Positions 21,527-31,757 of a stretch of 64,000 nt of DNA are shown in pieces (position 1 is the first letter of the stretch; every line of letters begins with the position of its first letter). A model generated the notes under the pieces. That model saw nothing but the letters and a program-made list of their open reading frames with translations. It was not told the DNA's origin and made no database searches. Origin of the DNA: Cloeon dipterum. Lineage: Eukaryota > Arthropoda > Insecta > Ephemeroptera > Baetidae. A program made the translations under genes and the position numbers. The DNA lies in NCBI RefSeq assembly GCF_949628265.1, contig NC_088786.1, positions 39,081,681 to 39,145,680 on the forward strand, read 5' to 3'.

Positions 21527-22627
21527 ATGTCCCGTGAGCTGAGTAAAGACGACGCGAGACTGCTCTCTAAAATATACCATGATGTAGGGCATCCTGCTGG
21601 TTTCGCGGGCGTGTCAAAATTAATGGAATATTCGAAGCTCCCGAGAAAAATCGTGCTGGAATTTCTGCAAAGAAATGACACGTACACGCTTCACAAGCCT
21701 ATAAAGAGAAAATTTTCCAGAAATAGATACATTGTGCCGACGCTCAGGTATCAATACGAGTGCGACCTTGCTGAATTTCAACCTTACTCCAATGAAAACA
21801 AAAACGTGAGATATTTGCTCGTCGTCATAGACGTCTTCTCCAGATACGCACAAGTAGAGCCGCTGGTGGACAAGACGGGCCGCGCTGTGGCTGATGGGTT
21901 GAGAAAAATTTTCAAATTAATGGGGACGCCTATTCTGCTGCGAAGCGACAAGGGGACCGAGTTTATCTCGAGCGAGGTGCAAAAATTGCTCAAACAATTA
22001 TTTGTCAAGCACATTACGACCAACAATGAAGTCAAGTGCGCGATTGTAGAGCGGTTCATTCGTACGATCAAAACAAAACTTTACAAGTACTTCACGAACA
22101 AAGGGCATCACAAATATGTTGATCGGATAAAATGTGTCGTGCGCGCGTATAACAACTCTTGGCACTCGAGCATTGGTTGCGAACCTGTCAACGTGACGTC
22201 GCGGAACGTGAGCAAAATATGGAAATATCTTTATTCAGGAGTGGGGCGGTACCCAAAGTTGCAAGTTAGAAATTTGTCCAAACCGAAATTCAAAGTTGGC
22301 GACGTCGTCAAAATTTCCAGCAAGAAAAATTCGTTCTCCAAGGGCTACAAGCACAATTTTACTTATGAAAATTTTGTCATTGACCAGGTGCTGCGCAGAA
22401 ATCCGCAAGTTTTCAGGCTGAAGGATCTGGAGGGGGCGCCGATAACGGGCGTTTTTTATGCAGAAGAACTACAAAAAGTAATCACCGATGACAAGACCGC
22501 TTACAAAATAGACTATGTGATCAAGTCGAGAGGAAAAGCTGGCAGTAAGCAGTTGTACGTCAAGTGGAGAGGTTATCCGGACGCATTCAACTCGTGGATA
22601 AAAGCCACCGATTTGGAAAAATTATGA
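21527..22627 (+). CDS. Retroviral-type integrase with C-terminal chromodomain
   Basis: 366 aa. The rve core carries the catalytic acidic triad: D80 (in YECDLAEF), D141 (in LRSDKGTEF) and E175 (in IVERFIRTIK). It is followed by an SH3-like region with FKVGDVVKI. The last 40 residues form a chromodomain (YVIKSRGKAGS, LYVKWRGYPDAFNSW). In Polintons this enzyme joins the element ends to target DNA and makes the 6-bp duplication, and the chromodomain may steer it to marked chromatin. All key residues are present and the frame is intact. The stop overlaps the next start as ATGA at 22624-22627. Confidence 0.95.
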   Translation: MSRELSKDDARLLSKIYHDVGHPAGFAGVSKLMEYSKLPRKIVLEFLQRNDTYTLHKPIKRKFSRNRYIVPTLRYQYECDLAEFQPYSNENKNVRYLLVVIDVFSRYAQVEPLVDKTGRAVADGLRKIFKLMGTPILLRSDKGTEFISSEVQKLLKQLFVKHITTNNEVKCAIVERFIRTIKTKLYKYFTNKGHHKYVDRIKCVVRAYNNSWHSSIGCEPVNVTSRNVSKIWKYLYSGVGRYPKLQVRNLSKPKFKVGDVVKISSKKNSFSKGYKHNFTYENFVIDQVLRRNPQVFRLKDLEGAPITGVFYAEELQKVITDDKTAYKIDYVIKSRGKAGSKQLYVKWRGYPDAFNSWIKATDLEKL

Positions 22628-23493
22628 GCGACCCTATTTATCTAACTCTGGCGAGCGACTCGCAATGCACGTTTGCAGAGCGAAACAAGACCAGCAAATT
22701 CACTGTGCACTTGGGGAGAGCTCTCGACCTGAGTGCAGGTTACGAGGCTGCGGTCTGCGAAATATTTTATCCAGGCACACTTGCAAACGTGATTTCAGAC
22801 GAATGTTACGCTGCCTTGATCAGTTACGGTAAAAATGCCGAGGAAATTATTTCTGACAGCGGCGTACTGTACGACAGACTGTCCCTTGAGGAGAGAGCGC
22901 GCTTCAAAATATCCGAAAAACGACTTAGCGCAAAGACCGACTGCTACCACGATTTAAAATCGTACATATCCGCATTTAATGCACTTTACAATCGTTTCGT
23001 TTGGCTTGAAATTACGGACAAAGGTCTAGTCAAGTTATCAACGTCGGAGGTCACGTACAATTTATATCTCAGGCATGAGGAGGAGGGCGAAAACGCGGCA
23101 TGGAGATTGAAATTATCGCCAAGACTCGCTGAAATTTTAGGGTTTGCCAATGCGAATCTGATTAGCTTTGGCGAAAAAATCGTCGGGGTAAAATATCCTG
23201 ATCTGAATAAAGGCCATGTTCAGATTTTAAATATCTGCAGTGATTTCACTGCTGATCAAATTATAAATAACAAGCATGAGCGCGTGCTGCGGAGTTTTCT
23301 TGTGCCTCGAGAAAAATATCAGCACGGCTACGATCACTACAAGGCTTTCAACAAATTAATATTTCTGCCTGTGGAAAAAAAGCGGCTGGAGCATCTCACT
23401 TTGCATATAAAGGACCGCAACTTTAATTCAGCCTCATTCCTCGGCGGATCAGTCCAGCTGCTTCTCGTGCTTCGCAGAGTAAACAATGGCTGA
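22624..23493 (+). CDS. Polinton minor capsid (penton-like) protein, 289 aa
   Basis: The chosen start is the ATG at 22624, overlapping the integrase stop, because MSDPIYLTLASDSQ followed by SKFTVHLGRALDLSAGYEAAVCEIFYP is the usual beginning of the Polinton minor capsid protein. That protein is predicted to be a single jelly roll comparable to penton proteins. Length and position directly before the core-like and major capsid genes fit. The last codons overlap the start of the next gene (ATG at 23486, stop at 23491-23493). No damage is seen. Confidence 0.85.
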   Translation: MSDPIYLTLASDSQCTFAERNKTSKFTVHLGRALDLSAGYEAAVCEIFYPGTLANVISDECYAALISYGKNAEEIISDSGVLYDRLSLEERARFKISEKRLSAKTDCYHDLKSYISAFNALYNRFVWLEITDKGLVKLSTSEVTYNLYLRHEEEGENAAWRLKLSPRLAEILGFANANLISFGEKIVGVKYPDLNKGHVQILNICSDFTADQIINNKHERVLRSFLVPREKYQHGYDHYKAFNKLIFLPVEKKRLEHLTLHIKDRNFNSASFLGGSVQLLLVLRRVNNG

Positions 23494-23944
23494 CGAGAGA
23501 TATTATGCGTACTACGTAGCTCAGGCCAAGGGCGTGGGTGGAAATGCCAAGCTTCAAAGGGTACAGAAAGGGCTCGGCGTTGGATCGACGTTGGTGTCGC
23601 TACTCAGGCGTCTATTTCCCTACGTGAAGAGCGGACTGAAGGCGGTTGGAAGCGAACTGCTCTCGAGCGGGGTTAACATATTGAAAGACTCGTTCGACCC
23701 GAAAAAAGACTTTAAGGACAGCCTCAAAACGCACATCACCAACGCTGGCGCAAACCTTGGTGCTAAAGGAGCTGAAAAGGTGAACTCGTTGCTCGGGATG
23801 GGCGCTATAAAAAGAAAGCGGAGGGGCTCGACGAGCCAGTCTGTCACTAAGCGTAAACGAGTGAGGAGAGCAAACAAGCGTAGATCCCAGAAAAATAACA
23901 AAAGGAGAATAAAGAAGCCTCGAAAGCGGGATATTTTTTCGTAG
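23486..23944 (+). CDS. Basic virion-core-like protein, 152 aa
   Basis: It begins MADERYYAYYVAQAKG, passes through an amphipathic middle (LLRRLFPYVKSGLKAVG), and ends in a strongly basic tail with several KRKR-type clusters and a terminal DIFS. Proteins of this design, lying between the minor and major capsid genes, are regular in Polintons and resemble DNA-binding or capsid-lining proteins of adenoviruses. It overlaps the upstream gene by 8 bp. A TATAAA at 23406-23411 could give it a promoter of its own. Confidence 0.8.
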   Translation: MADERYYAYYVAQAKGVGGNAKLQRVQKGLGVGSTLVSLLRRLFPYVKSGLKAVGSELLSSGVNILKDSFDPKKDFKDSLKTHITNAGANLGAKGAEKVNSLLGMGAIKRKRRGSTSQSVTKRKRVRRANKRRSQKNNKRRIKKPRKRDIFS

Positions 23945-23953
23945 TTTGCAATT

Positions 23954-25261
23954 ATGGAAAACGAGGCAATAGTGTCTGAGTTGGATATTTTCGCTCCGCA
24001 AGTCGTGCAGACAAGCATTCTGGGTGGAGATTATGTGAGCTACAGGCCACTGCAGACACTGGATAATGCAGGTCCGATTATATTCCAAGTGCCAGGTGCC
24101 GGAGATAATTATTTGGATATTTCGAAGACATTGCTTTATGCAAAAATTCGAATTGTGGACGGGAAAACAGGGTTTGCGTTCGCTTTAGGGACAGACAGCA
24201 GAGACGTTGAATATTCCTTTGTGAACAATCTACTCAACAGCCTGTTCAGCGAAGTTAAATTCGAGTTAAATCAAACTTGCGTCTCGTCGTCGTCAAATCT
24301 GAACCATTTCAGGTCCTACCTGGAGACTTTGTTCAGCTACAATGAAACTGCTAAAAAGTCTCATCTGACCGCCGGACTTTTCTCCATGGATCAAGCCGGC
24401 GGCTTCGCAGATTTATGTTCGCCAACACACATCGAGCGGATGAGTTATGTTAAAGGAGGCAAGAGCGTTGAGCTCATGGGGCGGTTGAGTTTGGACGTTT
24501 GTAACAGCGGCAAGCTGCTGCTGAACGAGATTGACATGAGGTTAACTTTAACACGAAACCCCGACAGCGTCGTGTGCATGGTGAGCAAAAGTGACATAGC
24601 GCCTAAAATTGTGATCGACGACGCTGTTCTCTATGTGAGAAAAGTAAATGTAAGCCCCACCATCATGCTGGCACACGCGAAAATGCTGCAAAATGTTACG
24701 GCCAAATATAATTACACGCGTGTAGAAATGAACACTTGGACTATACCAGCTGGAGTCACTCATCACACGCTCGAGAACTTATTTCTCGGACGCGTGCCCA
24801 CAAGGATAATTTTTGGTCTTGTTAAAAATTCCGCAGTCTCGGGGAACTACATGGAAAACTGCTTTGATTTCCAGAACTACTCGGTGTCGCAACTCACCCT
24901 ATCCATAAACGGAAAAATTGTAAACTCCTCGCCGTACTCGCTGAACTTCGCAGGAAATGAAAACTACCTGGTCCCATTCATGTTCTCTTTCATTTCGACT
25001 GGAAATTTTCTGGCGGACGACGGGTATTGCGTGAATAGGCAGGACTATAAAGACGGCTACTGTCTGTACGCCTACGACCTCTCGCCAAACGAAAGTGCCA
25101 GTTTCGATTACTGCTCGCCGCCGCAGCAAGGGAACGTACGGCTTGAACTAACATTTAAAACCCCGCTGGCGCACGTCGTTAATGTCGTTTGTCATGCCGA
25201 GTACCCAGAAACGCTGGAGATAGACCGAAACAGAGAGGTGATGATCCAATATAAGAAATAG
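23954..25261 (+). CDS. Polinton major capsid protein (double jelly roll), 435 aa
   Basis: The segment FVNNLLNSLFSEVKFELNQ followed by FRSYLETLFSYNETAKKSHLT is the hallmark of Polinton major capsid proteins, which are predicted double jelly rolls related to those of virophages and adenovirus-like viruses. Length is typical. It starts 9 bp after the previous stop. The frame is open from MENEAIVSEL to the end with no truncation, so capsid formation is conceivable, though nothing in the sequence shows that particles are made. Confidence 0.92.
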   Translation: MENEAIVSELDIFAPQVVQTSILGGDYVSYRPLQTLDNAGPIIFQVPGAGDNYLDISKTLLYAKIRIVDGKTGFAFALGTDSRDVEYSFVNNLLNSLFSEVKFELNQTCVSSSSNLNHFRSYLETLFSYNETAKKSHLTAGLFSMDQAGGFADLCSPTHIERMSYVKGGKSVELMGRLSLDVCNSGKLLLNEIDMRLTLTRNPDSVVCMVSKSDIAPKIVIDDAVLYVRKVNVSPTIMLAHAKMLQNVTAKYNYTRVEMNTWTIPAGVTHHTLENLFLGRVPTRIIFGLVKNSAVSGNYMENCFDFQNYSVSQLTLSINGKIVNSSPYSLNFAGNENYLVPFMFSFISTGNFLADDGYCVNRQDYKDGYCLYAYDLSPNESASFDYCSPPQQGNVRLELTFKTPLAHVVNVVCHAEYPETLEIDRNREVMIQYKK

Positions 25262-25290
25262 CTATTCGTACGGTAGCGTCATAAGGGAAG

Positions 25291-25785
25291 ATGGCTCTGA
25301 TCGTAGAGGTTCAGGGGTTCTGCTGCTCGTCGTTTCTGCCAAAAGAAGTTTTTTTGCTGGCGGATGACTTGTCCAGAAAATATTTGATAAAACCCGGGAT
25401 GGATTTCAGCTTGCTGAGCGACAAAGAGAAAAAAACGATCGCGTGGAATTCGCGTTATTATCACAAAATACCGTGGCATATGGGCAACTGCACAATGACC
25501 GACTTCATCTCGAGTATAAATATGATCGCACCAGGCTACAAATACATTGTCACAAAGGGCAGCACCAAAGCAGCTTATCTGAGCGAGATACTAAGCAGGC
25601 GCGTTCACGATCTTTCTTTCTACGGATGCCCGAGTGTGCGCGGAGCCACGGCCGCTTGCAAATTACATTTTTCATCAGACGCGCGCTGCGCCGAGTCGAG
25701 TGCGAGAGTCATAAAAAAATTTCTAGATGGACACGGTGATGTTGAAAAGCTGCTTGGCGGGTCTGCAGGAGAGAGCGAAAAGTAA
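25291..25785 (+). CDS. Polinton-associated protein of unknown function, 164 aa
   Basis: It opens with MALIVEVQGFCCSSFLPKEV, then WNSRYYHKIPWHMG and a cysteine/histidine-containing end (YGCPSVRGATAACKLHFSSDARCA). Proteins of this plan are frequent in arthropod Polinton-like sequences. The IVEVQGF start resembles the first strand of RNase H-like folds, but I cannot assign catalytic residues. Its last 59 bp overlap the protease frame. A TATAAG at about 25250 may promote it. Confidence 0.7.
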   Translation: MALIVEVQGFCCSSFLPKEVFLLADDLSRKYLIKPGMDFSLLSDKEKKTIAWNSRYYHKIPWHMGNCTMTDFISSINMIAPGYKYIVTKGSTKAAYLSEILSRRVHDLSFYGCPSVRGATAACKLHFSSDARCAESSARVIKKFLDGHGDVEKLLGGSAGESEK

Positions 25786-26194
25786 TACCCACGTTGGCGT
25801 GTACGCCGCGGATATGCTTCCTCGCAGAAAACTCAAGCGCCCCGCAGCGATCGTAGTTAACACGGCCCCATCGAGAGAAACCACCGGTCATTGGATCTCG
25901 ATTTATCTCCCGGTGCGCGGAAAAATAATATTTTTCGACTCGTACGGGATGGGACCGCACGTTCCAACACACGAGAAATTTTTGAAGAGGCAAGGAAAAT
26001 TCACGTACAACAAAAAATGTTACCAGTCGGTAAATTCCGTTGTGTGCGGTGGGTACGCTTTACTTTTCCTCGCTTCAAAAATGGGGGTCATAAAGTCGTT
26101 TAAGAATAGCATGACGGAGAACAAGCAGCAAAACGACGACTTTATCGCACTTGCCTGTGGAAATCTAATGAATCGTTTGGGGGTGGGACTCTGA
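25727..26194 (+). CDS. Adenovirus-type cysteine protease (adenain-like)
   Basis: 155 aa. The catalytic trio is in the adenain/Ulp1 order: H55 in TGHWISIYL, D71 in FFDSYGMGP and C107 in SVVCGGYALLFL, with Q100 placed for the oxyanion hole. In adenoviruses and predicted Polinton virions this enzyme cuts capsid and core precursors during maturation. It overlaps the preceding gene in a different frame by 59 bp; a second ATG at 25739 is an alternative start. Intact. Confidence 0.92.
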   Translation: MDTVMLKSCLAGLQERAKSNTHVGVYAADMLPRRKLKRPAAIVVNTAPSRETTGHWISIYLPVRGKIIFFDSYGMGPHVPTHEKFLKRQGKFTYNKKCYQSVNSVVCGGYALLFLASKMGVIKSFKNSMTENKQQNDDFIALACGNLMNRLGVGL

Positions 26195-26319
26195 GTCCTC
26201 CGATCTAACCACCAGATGGCGGTCCGATGGTATATATGTTCTCGCGCTGGTCGGGTCTAAGTAGCAAGGCTCCAGTCACGCGACAAGTATCATCGCCGGT
26301 CTCGCCAACAAGCAGCCAT

Positions 26320-27063
26320 ATGGACAGGAAATTTCTGTTTAATCGCGGTGATAAGCCGTACGCAAGGCCGCTGGAGGAGACTGTTCTGGACAAGAAGAAG
26401 AAAATCACTTATGATCCGGTGGACAAATGCCATGAGGTTCTCCGCAGGATTTACCCCATCAACAAGAGCGGCGGCAAGCAGATCATCATTGGTTGCGATC
26501 CTCTTGAAGACTACAACCCCGTCATTCTACTTAAAAAACCAGGGACCCGCGGTGTGAAGCTGCAGCACGAAGCTTCTGTGAGGTTCATCGACTGCTTTGA
26601 GAAATTCACCGAGTTTTTCAAAGCAGACGCGGATCCTCAGAACAAGATTTTGCGCCTGACGGACAGCGCCACTGTTGAATTTGGCTATCACTACAACAAA
26701 AAGGCGATTTTCGTCCGCGTTGACGGATCCGAGCCGAACGGGCAGCTCTTAATCATGAACTGCTACACTTGGCAATTCATGCGGACCATCATGCCGCTGA
26801 TTGTTCACACGTTCGGCCTGCTGAGCAAGTACTCCGCTGAGCTGAAAAAGATGAGCGATGTCATGAAGGCGCACTTGGCAACACACTTCAAGCTCAGCGA
26901 CCCGCAGGAAGTAGGACGAGCCGAGCAATACCTCTCCGAGATGAAGACAGACGACATCAACTTTGAGCCTGACGAGAAGGGAGAGGCGCTGTCCACCCTG
27001 GACTACTACGCCTGCTTCTGCGAGATCAAGCGTTTCTGTATTCATTCTTTGACATCTCAATAA
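26320..27063 (+). CDS. Polinton protein of unknown function, 247 aa
   Basis: An in-frame ATG also occurs at 26227, but it overlaps a TATATATG box at 26230-26238, so the ATG at 26320 (MDRKFLFNRGDKPYARP) is preferred. The protein is soluble, without signal or membrane segments. It has a beta-rich middle (VEFGYHYNKKAIFVRVDG) and a helical C-terminal half. I do not recognise a family. The stop codon lies inside an aataaa polyadenylation signal (27059-27064), and the gene converges on the polymerase gene. A DNA-binding or replication role is possible by position only. Confidence 0.75.
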   Translation: MDRKFLFNRGDKPYARPLEETVLDKKKKITYDPVDKCHEVLRRIYPINKSGGKQIIIGCDPLEDYNPVILLKKPGTRGVKLQHEASVRFIDCFEKFTEFFKADADPQNKILRLTDSATVEFGYHYNKKAIFVRVDGSEPNGQLLIMNCYTWQFMRTIMPLIVHTFGLLSKYSAELKKMSDVMKAHLATHFKLSDPQEVGRAEQYLSEMKTDDINFEPDEKGEALSTLDYYACFCEIKRFCIHSLTSQ

Positions 27064-27118
27064 AAATCTGATGATTTAATGTTTTGAAAAAGAAACACCA
27101 TGCATTTCATTTGAATAC

Positions 27119-27480
27119 CCTTTTTTATTGTTATAAGTTCGATAAAGACAACGTACATTAAATTTCACATTATGAAGAACGTACTTACAAAAAACAAAAG
27201 TATTCACTTTGATCTTTTTTATTGTTCGATAAAGACAACGCACAGTAAATTTCACATTATGACGAACGTACTTACAAAACAGAGTATGTGCTTTAATATT
27301 TAACATCTTTTGAAGAAATGTGCATCAGGAGAAAATTCAACGCCTGGCGGTAACGAATAATGACTTCCTCTGCATTGGAGTTGCGCCGGTTGCCTAACCG
27401 CCAGAATGCACTAATTAACTTTACCGATTCTGGAGTGGTGTTACGCAGGTTGCCTGACAGTCAGTTAAGCGAATTAATTG
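27119..27480. repeat. Two short tandem duplications between convergent Polinton genes
   Basis: First pair: two copies of about 77 bp sharing ttcgataaagacaacg and cgtacttacaaaa (about 27145-27285). Second pair: two diverged units of about 60 bp sharing ggttgcct and aattaa (about 27365-27480). They fill the gap between the 3' ends of the 247-aa gene and the polymerase and may form transcript-end structures. Confidence 0.65.
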
Positions 27481-27507
27481 TTCATCGGGATTGAAAGAGG
27501 TTACATG

Positions 27508-30500
27508 TTATGCAGCAAAGTTTCTGTGAGTCCAATCTTCGATTTCGATACTCGGATCTGGCTGCAGCTCGAGAGCACCTTGTTTTGTTCCCCAAGGCAC
27601 GGTGTCGTATTGAGAGACTCTCGCACGCTTGTCGTAATTTAACTTTAGCACCTTCTCGGAATCTGCAGAGTATATTTGGAAATGGGCATTTCTCTGTATC
27701 TTATCGTGGAGTTTAATGCGGAGTGCCGCAATTTCGGATTTTAAAATACGCTCCATCGCGTCCATGCTTGTTTCGGCGCGATTGTTGTGGCGGAGGGTTA
27801 TGCCTTTCAGTTTTCTCACTTCTCGAGTTGTCCCGTCGCCGAGCCCTACTCTGATGCAGTAGTCTTTCGGTCCGAGTGCTACGAATTTTTCAATTTTAGC
27901 CCCTTCCCCGTACGACTCCATCTCGTTCGTGAGGCAGCCCAAGAAGGGTCCGGTCTTCAGGAGTTTTTCCCCCTTCTTCTGGAGGAATATGGCCGCATCC
28001 GTGTCGTAGTAGAGCACTCGCTCTCCTAAAATGTGTAGCATCTGGTAAAGAACTATCCGGGCGTGCGAGGTAACTAATGCGGCAATCAGGCAGTTCACGT
28101 TGGACTGGACGTTGTCGTCGTCTTCATAGTTTACCAGCATTTTTGAACCGGCGGGGAGGATCGAATTCACCGTTACGTTTGGGGCCGAAAGGAGTCGGAG
28201 GATCTCGTTTCTTGTCCCCACAATCGAGGTTTTCTGCTGCACGCGCTGACCAAATTTGCCCCTGGAAATTAAAAACAATTATTATCACGCTGTTAATATT
28301 TTTTCCATCTCTCATTTTACCATAGTGAGTTAAGGCAGAGTTTCGCCACAGTTCGAACAACCTCATTGCGGCCAATGTTGTTCGGATCAAGAGTGACGTT
28401 TTCATTCAGCCGATAAGACTCAAGAAACTCGGTTTTGTCTTCCTCGGTCATCTGCTCTGAGGGCCAGCCGGATGCCTCCTTAAACAAATAATAAATTATA
28501 TTAATACACCACGGCGTTGCACCGGCGTTTTCGTCGCTTCTTACTTGTTTTCTCTGGAGAAACGTATCAACGAACGATACAAAAAGGCCCTGGCCATCCT
28601 CTCCTAGGCGTGTCGTTTGATCGTAATGCCACACTTCGAACATTTGGACGATTTTGTAGCGGAACTTCAAGGCTAGCTGGAGCTCGAATGTCGTCCACGA
28701 ACCGCAGAAAGCTCGTTCCTCTTCGTTGTGCGTGCAAAAGGTTTGTGATTTTTCCGTAGCGCAGCGCGAGCAGAGGTGAAACAGCAACTTGCCGTTTATC
28801 TTCTGCGGGAGAACTGGATGGTAAAGAGCCTGCGGGGCTACCACCTTGCAGTGAACGAAGCCGCAGAGGTCTTCAAACGGCGGAAAATTGTCTGTTATCA
28901 CTGTAGGATGGCCCATCACGTACCTGCAATATTTCTGCACCGACGGGTACAGGCTGCAAACATCGAGATACAAAATCTCTTCGTCTGGTGCTGGCACGCA
29001 GTGAAATTTCACACAGTTAGTGCGGCCGCCGAACAAGCAATCGCGTGCTCTGAGCTGACCCCTCACTACTAGAGGATCTTTAGATAACATTCTGTAAACC
29101 AGAGGTGATCGTGCCATCATCCTCTTCCACTGGCATTCTTTCATCGCAATCACCGTGAACCCAAGTTGTCTGAGATGTCTTGTTCGCGCTTCTGTCGCGA
29201 TTCTTCTACCAGCAATGGTTTCATAATGGCGGCCAACGCCGTAATTTGCCCGTTCTGTGAAGCACTTTTTGCATCCGTGCCAATAGCATCCGTGGAACTG
29301 ATATATGCGCTTGGATGCTGGGTGGTATACGTCTACAGGCGCCCCAGCGATGACCTTTTCTCGCCCGTTGCCGCTATGCTGCAGATCAGTTATTTTCAAG
29401 ACTGTCTCCAAGTAACGAATGAATTTGTAGGCCTCCTTGCTCTGCATAGACCGATACGAATCGCTAAGGGGCAAGAGGCCTATGCTGGAATCTGCGTAAA
29501 AGTTTCGCCTGTAAATTATGCTCACCAGGGCAGGGAGCGTCATGGTCTCGATGAATGGCTCGCAGTCAAAGTCCGTGAAGAATTTTCTGAACTTAAGTGC
29601 CGCCATTCTTAATATGGTTACGTCCAAGCTGCAGTATTTGAGAATCTCGGTTTGAAAATTATATTTTTCGTTCTTTTCTCGCAATCTTCGCTGCTCGTCA
29701 GCGTGCCAGGGCAAAAATAATCCACGCCTCTCGTTGTTCATGTTATCCGGTGCGAACAATTCGACATCAGGCATCTCGACAGAATCATATCCATAATTTT
29801 CAATTTTATTCATGCAGTGGGGGAAAAATCCTTTGCAGCTCTTTTCAAGTCTGAATGCTTTCGGCATTTTCTCGAGTGGGAAAGGCACGAACTGCAGGAA
29901 ATCTAGGAAAGTCATGCGCGCTTTCGTGTAGGCATTTTCGATTTGAAGCTTCAGTATTCGCCGCCCGCTTAATATCACCGACAGTACTTGCCACTCGCAC
30001 GTCCTGAAGATCTCATTAAGCACGAAGCACCCGTCGAACAGGCCCAGGTTGTGGAACATGATATAATGGTCCATCATTCCGATTTTTTTCCCCTGCTCAT
30101 CCCTTGCGTTTCTACTTTTCTCGTGCATTTTTTGAATGAAATTCTTTATTACGTTAACTCTCGTAGGTGCACCAAAGTCGCTGATGATTATTTCCCGAAG
30201 GCCACACATGTGACAGGGTGCGGATCCTGGCTCGAATTCGGTATCTCTGCAACGGTGGCATGTTGTCTGGCTGCAGGCAACGTTGACTCTGTGATAGACT
30301 TTCCAACCAGTTGCTTCCAGCTTGTGCTCCTCGGCGGAAGTCTCGAAATCCGCAAATGTTAGTAGTGTTCTCTCGTCCCGGACCTTGAGGTTACGCGGCT
30401 TGTTATTTTTCTTAATGAAGCAGAGGTGAGTGTTTTCCACATACAGCTTGCACCTGCGGCAATATTTTGTGTAGCACTCGTGCGCTTTTCTCGCCAGCAG

Positions 30501-31757
30501 TTTGTGATCGATGAGAAAACCGCAGATTTTGCACACTTGCCGTGCGTCGCATATTCTGTTCTTCAAGTGGGCATCGAAACAATATTCCGACTCGAAAATG
30601 ATCCTGCATTTGATGCAGCCCATTCTATTAGGTAGACCTTGATTCGCAGGCAGTTTGCATTGCTCCCCGCACTTCGTGCATTTCGTCCCAATGCAGTTTG
30701 CGTGCTTCTTAGAATTTACGCCGGTCTCGCAGTGGTCGCAGAAATAATTCATCTTCATCAGGCACGCGGGATTTTTTACAAAGCTAAAATGCTTTTCAAC
30801 TTTGTCGTAGTACAGATGTATTTTTTTCTTATCGGCCGCGAACGCGTCGGATCCAAATATTTTCGTTTCTTTCGTACGGCCCTCGTAAGCAATTATCTTG
30901 TAATCCGCCAGCGTGTCCTGAACAGCGGCTATTGCCTCTCTGGTGGCGCCATTTGAAAAATCATATTTTACTCTCTCGTGCAAATTAATTATTTTTTTCG
31001 AGAAATCAACGCTTTTTTGCATTTTGGCGCTCCTCCAGCGGTTTTCCACGGCTTTTAATTCGGTTTTATGCGTTACGGTCGTTTTCATTTTTTCGCAAGT
31101 GTGGTACTCCATCCCAACAACCACTGCAAACAGCAAGCACAGATTTTGTTTGTAGGTGGCTGGAAGACCTTTTGACGTTGCCCATTTATCGAGGAAACGG
31201 TTTTTCTGCTCATTCTTTGCAGTTATTACCGTGTGGAGGGCGAGAACCTCCGCATTTCTTTTGAGTCGTCTCCCGTAGCCTTCCACATCTGACACGGTGG
31301 TCATTTCGAGAGAGAACACTCCTGATATTACAAACTCGCGCGACGACTGGGCCACTTTTTCCAGCTGCGATGCTATCATCTCTCTGGTGATTTGATTTTT
31401 GCGGACGAGAGGAACTTCTGCAGATGTGCCCTCGGTTGATATTATTGAGAAGCCTATGAAATCGGTTTCTTTTTGTGGCCTTGTCAAGTAAAACATCGAG
31501 TCTATCAGGCATTCAAAGGGGTCTGCTCCTGTTACTTTAACTTGACAAGTCACAAACCGTGCATCAAACTGGCTAAAAACGCGATGCGCTTTTTTCTCGA
31601 AAATAAAAGAACCGTTCGGTGGGCCGCGGTCATCGTCGATTATTTCTTCGATGTTATTCTCGTTGATTTCATTGGCGATGTGGTGGGCTGCCTCGCGGTT
31701 CTCTTCGTTCTGCGCCAGTTCTCCTCTTCGATCGCCATAGCCCACTTGATTTATGTT
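27508..31757 (-). CDS. Protein-primed family B DNA polymerase
   Basis: Two exons are visible, 31757-28321 and 28261-27508, joined across a 59-nt GT-AG intron (28320-28262) that cuts the Trp codon of the motif KLCLNSLW-GKFGQ. They give about 1396 codons. The domain order is a 330-residue N-terminal region, a cysteine-rich zinc-binding array (about residues 335-450), an exonuclease motif FADFETS (about 465), DNA polymerase motif A DVCSLYPS (about 927), motif B at the intron, and motif C YYDTDA in exon 2. This is the replicative polymerase typical of Polintons. No ATG occurs in the first 80 codons, and TTTTTTCCAG precedes position 31757. A short upstream coding exon is therefore likely but not located. 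Confidence 0.93.

Noticed and set aside
22564..22623. Extended N-terminus for the minor capsid protein inside the integrase chromodomain
   Set aside because: The known family start MSDPIYLTL lies at 22624, and upstream codons only shadow the integrase frame.
26227..26319. Longer start for the 247-aa Polinton protein at 26227
   Set aside because: The first codons coincide with a TATATATG box that more likely drives transcription starting downstream of 26227.
28317..31745. Plus-strand open frames of 80-150 codons antisense to the polymerase
   Set aside because: They lie wholly within the coding exon, lack conserved motifs and are expected shadows of a long GC-balanced gene.
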